Source: Filimonas effusa
GTDB taxonomy: Bacteria; Bacteroidota; Bacteroidia; Chitinophagales; Chitinophagaceae
Direction of reading: 5' to 3'
Assembly: GCF_004118675.1 (NCBI RefSeq)
Contig: NZ_SDHZ01000001.1
Location: 1,550,001-1,614,000, forward strand
DNA: 64,000 nucleotides
The position numbers and the translations under genes are program-made. The first letter of the stretch is position 1, and every line of letters starts with the position of its first letter. Shown in pieces: positions 34,508 through 42,837 of the stretch. The notes beneath the pieces were generated by a model. The model did not search any database, was not told where the DNA came from, and saw nothing but the letters and a program-made list of their open reading frames with translations.

Positions 34508-36127
34508 ATGGCAAGGAAAGAGTTATACAGGCGCCTGGATCACTGGGAGCACAGTTTGGAACAAACCACAGGCAGTTATTTATTATTATTATTACTGGCA
34601 GGACTTCTTTTTGGCAGCGGCCTTGACAGCGCCCCCATTTACATTCTAGATGAAGCAAAAAATGCACAGTGCGCGCGGGAAATGTTGCAGAATCACAATT
34701 ATATCGTCCCGTTCTTTAATGGAGAACTACGTACTGATAAGCCCGTATTTCATTACTGGATGATGATCATTGCTTACCAGCTTTTTGGTACCACTGCTTT
34801 TGCTGCGCGCTTTTTTTCGGCAGTTGCGGGTATACTGCTCATTAGCTACACACACCGTTTTACACGTATGATATACGACCGGCGTACTGCTTTCTGGACA
34901 TGCATCCTGTTGCTGGCAGCACTTCATTTGTCGCTCGAAATGCATTTTGCAGTGCCCGATCCTTATTTTATTTTCTTTGTAACAGCGGCTATCTACGAAT
35001 ATTACCTTTTCGAAAACCTGGGTCACCGCAAGCATCTGCTTCTCGCCTATCTGTGGGTTGGGTTTGGCGTGTTAAGTAAGGGACCTGCCGCCATTTTGCT
35101 GCCCGGCGGTATCGTATTTTTTCACCTGCTGCTCAGCCAACAGCTCGCCTGGCAAAAGATCAGGCAACTCCGGCCTCTGGCAGGTTTGCTGATCGTTGCA
35201 GTTATTGCGGCGCCCTGGTATATCCTGGTTCATCTGCAAACAAACGGATTATGGACACGTGGCTTTTTTCTCGAGCATAATATCCATCGCTTTTCGACGA
35301 TCATGGAAGGACATGGCGGCTTTTTCCTCCTTACAGTTGTTTTTGTAATAGTGGGGTTGCTTCCGTTTGCAGTATGGTTACTGCCTGCCCTTGTAAATAT
35401 GCTAAAGAAGAAACTACTGCGTAAACATGACATGTTTATGCTTATAGCCGGCGGTTTTATTACTTTGTTTTTTACGATTTCAAGAACGAAACTGCCTAAC
35501 TACACAATTCCGGCCTATCCTTTCTTTACCCTGTTGCTTGCCCGGTACTGGCTGCAACTTGAACCTAAAAGACACAATGAAAATATCCAGTGGATCGTAT
35601 ACCTGGTACTGATGTTCTTATTACCCATAGGCGTTTATATTGCCATTGTAATAGAACCTGCGATACGCACACATACTCCATTAGCGTTTTTATTCCTGCT
35701 GCTTCCTATGGGCGCTATTGCAGGCAGATGGTTATGGAAAAAACAATATACATGGAGCAGCCGCGTTGCGATAGCCGGTTCTTTCATGATCACGATCCTG
35801 CTTTTTAACCTGGTGGCCTATCCACGGATCTACAGAAGCAACCCTGTACAAAAAGCACTGCATATAACAGGCGATAGGAAGGAATATGTTGCATTCCGTT
35901 CTTACAATCCTGGTTTTAACTTCTACCTGCCAGGCCCCATTCCCGTGCTGCAGGATTCGGTGGAACTCAAAACCTGGCTGGACAATCATCCGCAGACATA
36001 TGTAATAACAAGAAAAGACGAGTTGACGGTGATGGGACAGCAATCACTTGCCATTGTAAGTGAAGACAAAGACATTTTTGAACTTCCGGTAACAGTAGTA
36101 CTGGCGCCGGCTGTAAAAAAACAATAA
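34508..36127 (+). CDS. GT39/ArnT-like lipid-linked sugar transferase
   Basis: A 539-residue inner-membrane glycosyltransferase with about 11-12 transmembrane segments. The first periplasmic loop has the ArnT/PMT motif (Y-I-L-D-E-A-K-N-A-Q-C-A-R-E-M) with the catalytic-type acidic pair, then T-D-K-P-V-F-H-Y-W. Such enzymes move a sugar from a polyprenyl phosphate to lipid A, core sugars or proteins on the periplasmic side. It starts six bases after the epimerase stop and 10 bases before the GT2 gene, so the operon is tight. ArnT would use aminoarabinose; with a UDP-galacturonate-type epimerase in the operon, a galacturonosyl transferase like rhizobial RgtD is an alternative. Confidence 0.88.
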   Translation: MARKELYRRLDHWEHSLEQTTGSYLLLLLLAGLLFGSGLDSAPIYILDEAKNAQCAREMLQNHNYIVPFFNGELRTDKPVFHYWMMIIAYQLFGTTAFAARFFSAVAGILLISYTHRFTRMIYDRRTAFWTCILLLAALHLSLEMHFAVPDPYFIFFVTAAIYEYYLFENLGHRKHLLLAYLWVGFGVLSKGPAAILLPGGIVFFHLLLSQQLAWQKIRQLRPLAGLLIVAVIAAPWYILVHLQTNGLWTRGFFLEHNIHRFSTIMEGHGGFFLLTVVFVIVGLLPFAVWLLPALVNMLKKKLLRKHDMFMLIAGGFITLFFTISRTKLPNYTIPAYPFFTLLLARYWLQLEPKRHNENIQWIVYLVLMFLLPIGVYIAIVIEPAIRTHTPLAFLFLLLPMGAIAGRWLWKKQYTWSSRVAIAGSFMITILLFNLVAYPRIYRSNPVQKALHITGDRKEYVAFRSYNPGFNFYLPGPIPVLQDSVELKTWLDNHPQTYVITRKDELTVMGQQSLAIVSEDKDIFELPVTVVLAPAVKKQ

Positions 36128-36137
36128 AACACAGACC

Positions 36138-37148
36138 ATGAAAGAGTTATCGGTAGTAATACCCGTCATGAACGAGAAGGATAATGTTGGTCCTATAATG
36201 CAAAGGCTAGCCCAGGCACTTAGGTCTGTTGATCATGAAATTATTTTTGTCGACGATGGATCCAAAGACGGCACTCCCAAGATCATCCGGGAACTCGCTA
36301 ATAAAAACATACGGCTCATTCAGTTAAGCCGAAACTATGGTCAGAGCACTGCCATGGCTGCAGGCATTGACTATGCGGAAGGTAATTATATAGCATTGCT
36401 TGATGGTGACCTGCAAAACGATCCGGAAGATATTACCATGATGTTAAGGGTGTTGAAAGAAGGCGATTGGGACGTAGTAGCCGGCAACAGGAAACACCGC
36501 CAGGATAATGCGTTGATACGTAAACTGCCCAGCCGCATCGCCAATCGGCTGATCCGCAAAATGACTGGCGTATACATTGAAGACTATGGCTGTACGTTAA
36601 AAGTCTTTAAACAGGAATATGCACATGGGCTGGGGTTATACGGCGAATTACACCGTTTTATTCCTGTGCTGGCATCGATGCAGGGGGCACGTATCACACA
36701 GGTAAATGTGCAGCACCATGCCCGTATACATGGCCAGTCGAAATACGGGTTAAACCGCACGTTTAAGGTAACCAGCGATCTGTTGCTAATGGTATTCTTC
36801 CAGAAATACCTGCAAAAGCCTATGCATCTTTTTGGGGCGCTGGGGACACTTTCTTTTGGTGGGGGCATCCTGGTCAACCTTTACCTGCTGGTATTAAAGC
36901 TTGCCGGTGAGCCTATCTGGGGGAAACCGCTGATGATACTGGGTGTCATACTTTTGTTGTCGGGTATCCAGTTCTTCACCATAGGGATCCTGGCTGAGAT
37001 GAATATGCGTACTTATTTCGAGTCGCAAAACAAAAAACCTTATCGCATACGCGCCACTTTTGATGGAAAAGATAAAAAAGCCGCTGATGCTTACGATGAA
37101 GATAATCGTAAGCTTTCTGTTGATCCGGTGGGTCTTTACGAAGATTGA
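36138..37148 (+). CDS. ArnC-like family 2 glycosyltransferase (polyprenyl-phosphate sugar synthase)
   Basis: A 336-residue protein that would charge undecaprenyl phosphate with a sugar from a nucleotide donor. The GT-A domain has V-V-I-P-V-M-N-E near residue 7, F-V-D-D-G-S-K-D-G at ~37, and the metal-binding L-L-D-G-D-L-Q-N-D-P near 90. Two C-terminal transmembrane helices follow at ~230-285, as in ArnC, GtrB and DPM1-type enzymes. The cytoplasmic tail is rich in Lys/Asp. Its last 86 bases also encode the N-terminus of the next gene in another frame. With the GT39 gene upstream it forms an ArnC/ArnT or RgtE/RgtD pair. Confidence 0.9.
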   Translation: MKELSVVIPVMNEKDNVGPIMQRLAQALRSVDHEIIFVDDGSKDGTPKIIRELANKNIRLIQLSRNYGQSTAMAAGIDYAEGNYIALLDGDLQNDPEDITMMLRVLKEGDWDVVAGNRKHRQDNALIRKLPSRIANRLIRKMTGVYIEDYGCTLKVFKQEYAHGLGLYGELHRFIPVLASMQGARITQVNVQHHARIHGQSKYGLNRTFKVTSDLLLMVFFQKYLQKPMHLFGALGTLSFGGGILVNLYLLVLKLAGEPIWGKPLMILGVILLLSGIQFFTIGILAEMNMRTYFESQNKKPYRIRATFDGKDKKAADAYDEDNRKLSVDPVGLYED

Positions 37149-37944
37149 CGGCCAGTTGGCCTGCGATAACCTTGCAAGGGCGCATATACTCTGGCTTCTG
37201 GCTGCCATACTCCTGTTTATACTGTCGAAGCTGTTATCGGCCGTACGGTTGCAGTTGTTCTTCAACAGCATACAGGTAAACATACCTGCAGTACTTAACC
37301 GTCAGCTTTACTGGCTGGGAATGTTTTATAACCTGTTTTTGCCGGGAGGCATTGGCGGCGACGCCTATAAGGTATTGTGGCTCAGGAAAAGCCGTTCCAA
37401 TATACCCGTAGCGGAAACCACCAGGGCTGTTTTGCTCGACAGGATCAGCGGGATGATGGCGGCAGTTATGATCATGTTACTTCTGGCGCCATTTATAGCG
37501 CCACTCCCCAACTGGATGCGGTTTGCGAGTTTGCCTGCCGCAGTAGCCGGCTGCCTGGCTTATATATGGCTGATAAAAAAACAATTCAAAAGCTTTTATC
37601 CCGTTTTGCTTACTACCAGCGGCTATTCGCTGGGTGTGCAACTGCTGCAATGCATATGTGTGTGGTGCCTGTTACAGACCTTTGACGTACACGCCTCCTT
37701 ACCTGAATACATGCTTATATTCCTGCTATCGTCGCTGGTGGCAGTACTGCCCTTTACCTTAGGAGGCATTGGTGCGCGTGAACTTGTGTTCCTATATGGA
37801 AGCCGCTGGCTCTTTCTTGCACAGGATGTGTCTGTTACAGTAAGCTTATTGTTCTATCTTATTACTGCTGTTGTGTCACTTGCAGGATGCTGGCATTTCC
37901 TGTCGGGCAAGTTCAGCCTTAAAAAAGCCGCTCCAGCCGCCTGA
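37063..37944 (+). CDS. YbhN/UPF0104-type (lysylphosphatidylglycerol synthase TM-domain) membrane protein
   Basis: A 293-residue protein with about eight transmembrane helices. It carries family features N-L-F-L-P-G-G-I-G-G-D near residue 90, and V-L-P-F-T-L-G-G-I-G-A-R-E near 225. Relatives include the flippase-like N-terminus of MprF and YbhN. They are often encoded with GT2/GT39 genes and are thought to move lipids across the inner membrane. The ATG at 37063 gives the usual short basic N-terminus (M-E-K-I-K-K-P-L) before the first helix but overlaps the GT2 gene by 86 bases. A later ATG at 37096 would shorten the overlap to 53 bases. It ends the operon. Confidence 0.82.
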   Translation: MEKIKKPLMLTMKIIVSFLLIRWVFTKIDGQLACDNLARAHILWLLAAILLFILSKLLSAVRLQLFFNSIQVNIPAVLNRQLYWLGMFYNLFLPGGIGGDAYKVLWLRKSRSNIPVAETTRAVLLDRISGMMAAVMIMLLLAPFIAPLPNWMRFASLPAAVAGCLAYIWLIKKQFKSFYPVLLTTSGYSLGVQLLQCICVWCLLQTFDVHASLPEYMLIFLLSSLVAVLPFTLGGIGARELVFLYGSRWLFLAQDVSVTVSLLFYLITAVVSLAGCWHFLSGKFSLKKAAPAA

Positions 37945-38010
37945 TCCCATTCCCCCCATAATTGGATCCGGCGTACGGGGTTCGCTTAATTTTAGCAGTA
38001 AAACCGCCAG

Positions 38011-38724
38011 ATGAAATTAAAATCAACCCTTGCAGCTTGCGGCTGTATTACGGCCCTGCTGTTTCATCCTGTTGTTTCTTCCGAACAGGATAGTATTCCT
38101 GTAAAACCAGTTACGCTTCGTGGCGTACCCTATTCGCTGCTGGTGGTCAACAACCCCACCAAGATAGCGGTGGCGGGCGATACTGCTGTAACTATTACTG
38201 CGCCGGGCCGAACCAACCTGTTCAATGCGCCCGACAGCGGTTATTACGTACAAAATGCACCCAGGTTATGTTTTAAACCCGATAACGCGTTCTTATTAAC
38301 AGCCAGGGTATCGGCCAGACTCACCGAAATATATGATGTTGCAGCACTTGTTATTTACCAGGATAAAGACAAATGGGCCAAGTTATGCTTCGAAAACTCA
38401 GCCCTCAAACAAACAACAATAGTTTCCGTGGTTACGGCCAATAGATATTCCGACGACTGCAATTCCATTAAGCCCGATAAGGATCACATCTATTTTGCCA
38501 TAGCCCGCAAGGGGGCCGAATTCTCCTTTTTCTGCTCTCCCGATTACAAAAGCTGGGAGCTGGTAAGGCATTTCAGACTCGAGGGACTCAATGACCAAAT
38601 GACTATAGGATTTGCTGTACATGGCTCAAGACGCGCCAAAACAGATAGTTTTAGCGGTACCTTTTCAGAAGTTACTTATAGCGCAAAAGCGCCGGCTAAT
38701 ATGCGGGACATAGGGACAAGATGA
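38011..38724 (+). CDS. DUF1349 secreted concanavalin-like protein
   Basis: A 237-residue exported protein. The signal peptide contains C-G-C-I-T-A-L-L-F and is probably cleaved after V-V-S-S at ~24; Cys residues at 10 and 12 lie within it, so a lipoprotein is not excluded. The mature part matches the DUF1349 jelly-roll: W-A-K-L-C-F-E-N, then Y-S-D-D-C-N and F-F-C-S-P-D-Y-K-S-W-E-L-V-R. This fold often binds carbohydrate, but the family has no known enzyme activity. It is 66 bases after the YbhN-like gene, with a near-consensus TAATTTTA between, so it is likely a separate unit. Nothing links it firmly to the pectin genes further down. Confidence 0.82.
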   Translation: MKLKSTLAACGCITALLFHPVVSSEQDSIPVKPVTLRGVPYSLLVVNNPTKIAVAGDTAVTITAPGRTNLFNAPDSGYYVQNAPRLCFKPDNAFLLTARVSARLTEIYDVAALVIYQDKDKWAKLCFENSALKQTTIVSVVTANRYSDDCNSIKPDKDHIYFAIARKGAEFSFFCSPDYKSWELVRHFRLEGLNDQMTIGFAVHGSRRAKTDSFSGTFSEVTYSAKAPANMRDIGTR

Positions 38725-38888
38725 CAGCTACTACCTGTTAGTGCCATCATGTTATGACAAGCAGTACGTGCCTGAGGGAATAATCGCTTTAGGATGGCAT
38801 CATATGCCGTTCCTGAACCCAGTTATATAGAAAATCATAAAAAAACAAGCTATAGCATGGGTTTTGAGAAGGAATAGTTAAAAAAAAG

Positions 38889-39056
38889 ATGTCACGTTCA
38901 AATTCTTTATATCTCTCTATAGTTGTTTTGTTCTTTATTTCATTTGTAGCTTATGTAGCCCTTCAAAGCGTTACCTTTTTAAACCCGGTATGGTATTTTT
39001 CTGCTGCATTAGGAATCATTCTATTTATCATACGAATAACGCGGGGCGATGACTAA
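38889..39056 (+). CDS. 55-residue membrane protein coupled to acetate kinase
   Basis: A short frame: MSRSNSLYLS, then a first helix (I-V-V-L-F-F-I-S-F-V-A-Y-V-A-L), a short Q-S-V-T-F-L-N-P-V loop, a second helix (W-Y-F-S-A-A-L-G-I-I-L-F-I-I) and a basic-acidic tail R-I-T-R-G-D-D. Its stop overlaps the acetate kinase start in ATGACTAA, so translation is probably coupled. The codons are unremarkable and the two-helix pattern is good, but there is no family I recognise. It may anchor or regulate the acetate kinase-phosphoketolase pair at the membrane. The alternative is that it is a chance frame that only brings ribosomes to the kinase start. Confidence 0.62.
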   Translation: MSRSNSLYLSIVVLFFISFVAYVALQSVTFLNPVWYFSAALGIILFIIRITRGDD

Positions 39057-40215
39057 TAGCTTACTTACTGTCAATACCGGATCATCGAGTGTCAAATTTT
39101 CGATAGCGGAGGCGGACAAACCTGAACTGCTGTTGCGGGGCCAGGTGAAGGATATAGGCCGGGAAGATTGCCAGTTAGAAGTAAGTTATAATGGTGAAGA
39201 TACCAATACTTCGCATCCGTGCAGTACGCACAAGGAAGCTGTTACTGTGATATTGACCTGGTTATCAGATCACCAGGTTTCATTTACGGCAGCGGTGCAC
39301 CGGCTGGTGCATGGTGGACCGCACTATTCGGCTCCCCTGGTTCTGTCGCCTGAACTGCTCAACGAAATACGGCGATTCTCCAGTTGGGCGCCGGATCATT
39401 TACCTCCTGCCCTGGCAGCGGTGGAGCAATTATGGGAATTGAATCCCCAACTGGAACAGATCGCCTGTTTTGATACCTTTTTTCACCAGTCGCTGCCTCC
39501 CGAGGCTTCCAGTTATTCCCTTCCTGCGTCATTCAGGAATAAAGGAATCAGGAAATATGGTTTCCATGGATTATCATGCGCTTATATTGTTTCGGCGCTG
39601 GTACAGGAAAACCCTGCATTCATGCAAAAAAAGATCATCATCGCCCACCTGGGCAACGGCGCCAGCATTACCGCTGTTAAAGACGGACAAAGCGTGGACA
39701 CTACTATGGGGCTTACTCCCAATGGTGGCCTGGTTATGGGTTCTCGTACGGGTGATCTTGACCCCGGCGTAGTATTATACCTGCTGAGGGAAGAAAAGCT
39801 GGATATACCAGCCACGGACGATATCATTCACCACCAGTCGGGATTAAAAGGGTTATCAGGTGGCAGCAGCAATATACAGGAGCTATTGGAAAAGGCCTCC
39901 TCAGATCCTGCTGCGCGGCAGGCCATTGACATTTTCTGCTACCAGGCAGCCAAACACATAGGTGCTATGATAGCCGTCATGAACGGGTTAGATATCCTGG
40001 TTTTCACTGGTGGCGCCGGAGAAAAAGCGCCTTTCATCAGGCAAAAGATCTGCGCACATTTAGGGTTTGCAGGCGTGCACATAGACCTTAACAGGAACCA
40101 GGTGAATCACCCGCTGCTTAGCCATGATAACGACACAGTTGCAGTAAAAGTGATCGCTGCCAATGAAGAGGCAGTGATGATAAGACAAGCCACAGAAGTG
40201 CTGCACCGGCATTAG
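39049..40215 (+). CDS. ackA: Acetate kinase
   Basis: A 388-residue cytoplasmic kinase that converts acetyl phosphate and ADP to acetate and ATP. The ASKHA-fold phosphate motif N-T-G-S-S-S-V-K-F is at the N-terminus. H-L-G-N-G-A-S-I-T near residue 200, the G-F-H-G-L-S-C-A-Y signature, and F-T-G-G-A-G-E-K near 325 are also present. The usual G-F-H-G-T-S-H is changed to G-F-H-G-L-S-C, losing the final His. The start overlaps the stop of the 55-residue protein. It is 72 bases upstream of phosphoketolase, so the acetyl phosphate made by that enzyme would be used at once for ATP. Confidence 0.94.
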   Translation: MTNSLLTVNTGSSSVKFSIAEADKPELLLRGQVKDIGREDCQLEVSYNGEDTNTSHPCSTHKEAVTVILTWLSDHQVSFTAAVHRLVHGGPHYSAPLVLSPELLNEIRRFSSWAPDHLPPALAAVEQLWELNPQLEQIACFDTFFHQSLPPEASSYSLPASFRNKGIRKYGFHGLSCAYIVSALVQENPAFMQKKIIIAHLGNGASITAVKDGQSVDTTMGLTPNGGLVMGSRTGDLDPGVVLYLLREEKLDIPATDDIIHHQSGLKGLSGGSSNIQELLEKASSDPAARQAIDIFCYQAAKHIGAMIAVMNGLDILVFTGGAGEKAPFIRQKICAHLGFAGVHIDLNRNQVNHPLLSHDNDTVAVKVIAANEEAVMIRQATEVLHRH

Positions 40216-40287
40216 AAAGCAGTACGGCTGTTATACTGAATGTCATTTAGCTTACCTGCTTTGTTTTTACCAATAAAAAAAGAACCT

Positions 40288-42675
40288 ATGTATACACTTT
40301 CACCGAACGAATCAGAGCAGTTACATGCTTACTGGCGGGCTGCCAATTACCTTTCTGCGGGCCAGATATACTTACACACCAATGCTTTATTGAAGGAGCC
40401 GCTGAAATCAGCTCATATCAAGCCCAGGCTATTAGGACATTGGGGAACCTGTCCGGGATTAAACCTTGTTTATACCCACCTCAACAGGCTTATCATTAAG
40501 AACAAGGCCTCCGTACTGTTTGTGGCAGGTCCTGGCCACGGGGCGCCTGCTGTACTTTCCCAGCTTTACCTGGAAGGCTCTTATTCAGCCTTCTATCCCC
40601 AGGTAACACAGGATGAGGCCGGAATGAACCTGCTTTTCAGACAGTTCTCCACTCCTTATGGTATGCCAAGTCATGTTACTGCCCTTACCCCAGGCTCCAT
40701 TCATGAAGGCGGCGAACTGGGGTATTCGCTGGTACATGCTTTTGGGGCTGTATTCGACAATCCTGATGTGATTGCAGCTTGTGTTATTGGTGACGGGGAG
40801 GCGGAAACCGGCGCATTGGCTGCCAGCTGGCAATCGATCCATTTTTTAAATCCCGCGCGCGATGGCGCGGTACTGCCCATTTTACATATCAATGGTTATA
40901 AGATCTCCAGTCTTACCATATTGGCACGGATGAGCGATGCTGAAATCACTTCGCTTTTCAGCGGGTTGGGTTATCAGCCTTATTTTGTTACGGGCGACGA
41001 TGCGGTGGAAGTTCATGAGATACTGGCCACAGCGCTTGACCAGGCTTACAGAGACATAAAACATATTCAGCAACAGATAAGACAGGAAGGCTTATCCAGA
41101 CCTCAAATGGCCTGGCCAATGATCGTACTGCGCACGCCAAAGGGCTGGACCTGTCCTGAAATGCTGGAAGGCAAACAGCTTGAGGGCAGTTTCCGCTCGC
41201 ACCAGGTTCCTATACCCGATGCCGGAGAGAACGAAGAACAACTGAAGCTGCTGGAATCGTGGCTGCGGAGTTATGATCCTGCGTCGCTTTTTACTGATAC
41301 AGGTCACTTGCAGCCATTAATACAGTCGCTTGTACCGCCGTCTGAATTAAAGATGGGGATGCATCCCGCCGCTAATGGAGGCATATTGACAAAACCTTTA
41401 CAGTTACCCGAGTACAGTGACTATGCTGTTGAGATAGATAAGCCAGGTATTACCAAAGCAGGCGCCACAAAGGAGACTGGCAAATACCTTGCAGACGTGT
41501 TCCGTTTTAATGATCCGGCACAAAACTTCCGCCTGTTCTGCCCCGACGAAACCAGCTCCAATAAACTCAACGCTGTATTTGAAGCTACAGAGCGGTGTTT
41601 TACCGGTCCTCTCGATAAAGGAGACGATAAAGTAAGCGCTACCGGGCGTGTCATGGAAGTATTAAGTGAGCATCTTTGCCAGGGATGGTACGAGGGATAT
41701 TTGCTTACCGGCAGACATGGCCTCTTTGCCTGTTACGAAGCATTCATTACCATCATTGATTCAATGATGACGCAGTATGCCAAATGGCTGAAGTTATGCC
41801 ATGAAGTAAGTTGGCGCCGGCCCATTCCTTCGTTGAATTATCTGCTGACCTCACATGCGTGGCGGCAGGATCATAATGGCTACAGCCACCAGGGGCCTGG
41901 TTTTATTGATGCGGTGATCAGCAAGAAGAATCATATTATCCGCATTTATCTTCCACCGGATGCCAATTCTTTACTGGCGGTGACCCATCATTGCCTGCAA
42001 ACTACCAACTATATTAACGTTATTATAGCCGGCAAGCAGCCTTCCCTGCAATGGCTTACCGTAGAAGATGCTGCCAGGCATTGCGAACAGGGTGCTTCGA
42101 TATGGGAATGGGCTGGTAATGAAAAACAAAATGAGGAAGGTATTGAAAATAACCAGGCAGTCTCTCTGCCTCATGTAGTACTGACCTGTGCCGGTGATGT
42201 ACCTACACTGGAAACAATAGCGGCAGCCTGGCTTTTACGTAAACATCTGCCGGCGCTTGCTGTAAGAGTGGTAAACGTGGTTGACCTAATGTCGCTAGCC
42301 ATAACACATCCGCATGCGCTTGAGGAAGATGCTTTTGCGCGTGTTTTTACGGAAGAGCAGCCTGTAGTGTTCGCTTTTCACGGCTATCCGCGCGTGATCC
42401 ATGATCTTGTACACGGAAGGCCTTCCACCAGCCGGTTCCATGTAAGAGGATATGCAGAAGAAGGAACCACTACTACACCTTTCGATATGGTTGTCCTTAA
42501 CAGCATGAGTCGTTACCACCTTGCCATTAAAGCCATCAGGGAATCTGTTCTGAATGATACGACAGAAGCCAATAATGCTATTGCCTTATTTGAGCGCAAG
42601 CTGCAGGAGCATACTTCCTATATAAAAGAACATATGGATGATATGCCGGAAATTGCAAACTGGCATTGGAGCTGA
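40288..42675 (+). CDS. Phosphoketolase (xylulose-5-phosphate/fructose-6-phosphate)
   Basis: About 795 residues from the ATG at 40288 (MYTLSPNESEQ), which aligns with the normal N-terminus (H-A-Y-W-R-A-A-N-Y-L). The longer frame from 40240 adds 16 atypical residues. It is a thiamine diphosphate enzyme that splits xylulose 5-phosphate, and often fructose 6-phosphate, to acetyl phosphate plus a sugar phosphate. The TPP motif G-D-G-E-A-E-T-G is near residue 170, with G-P-G-H-G-A-P near 78 and H-G-L-F-A-C-Y-E-A near 480. With acetate kinase directly upstream it forms a phosphoketolase shunt yielding ATP without oxidation. The pair is on one transcript ended by the hairpin at 42699-42733. Confidence 0.95.
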   Translation: MYTLSPNESEQLHAYWRAANYLSAGQIYLHTNALLKEPLKSAHIKPRLLGHWGTCPGLNLVYTHLNRLIIKNKASVLFVAGPGHGAPAVLSQLYLEGSYSAFYPQVTQDEAGMNLLFRQFSTPYGMPSHVTALTPGSIHEGGELGYSLVHAFGAVFDNPDVIAACVIGDGEAETGALAASWQSIHFLNPARDGAVLPILHINGYKISSLTILARMSDAEITSLFSGLGYQPYFVTGDDAVEVHEILATALDQAYRDIKHIQQQIRQEGLSRPQMAWPMIVLRTPKGWTCPEMLEGKQLEGSFRSHQVPIPDAGENEEQLKLLESWLRSYDPASLFTDTGHLQPLIQSLVPPSELKMGMHPAANGGILTKPLQLPEYSDYAVEIDKPGITKAGATKETGKYLADVFRFNDPAQNFRLFCPDETSSNKLNAVFEATERCFTGPLDKGDDKVSATGRVMEVLSEHLCQGWYEGYLLTGRHGLFACYEAFITIIDSMMTQYAKWLKLCHEVSWRRPIPSLNYLLTSHAWRQDHNGYSHQGPGFIDAVISKKNHIIRIYLPPDANSLLAVTHHCLQTTNYINVIIAGKQPSLQWLTVEDAARHCEQGASIWEWAGNEKQNEEGIENNQAVSLPHVVLTCAGDVPTLETIAAAWLLRKHLPALAVRVVNVVDLMSLAITHPHALEEDAFARVFTEEQPVVFAFHGYPRVIHDLVHGRPSTSRFHVRGYAEEGTTTTPFDMVVLNSMSRYHLAIKAIRESVLNDTTEANNAIALFERKLQEHTSYIKEHMDDMPEIANWHWS

Positions 42676-42696
42676 GATCAATAAGTGTACTTAAAA

Positions 42697-42737
42697 CTAC
42701 AAGCCTGCAACATAGAGTTTGTTGCAGGCTTGTTTAA
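42697..42737 (+). terminator. Intrinsic terminator after phosphoketolase
   Basis: A perfect 13-bp stem (42699-42711 with 42721-42733) has a nine-base loop and TT after it. The T run is short, so termination may be partial. Confidence 0.75.
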
Positions 42738-42837
42738 CTTATATTGCTTATCCGGCTGACTTACTGCTTACAACATTTTTACAATGAGCCAAATGCTGAA
42801 AGGGTTATGTCGCTGATAGCCTGTATGCTTTCTATGG

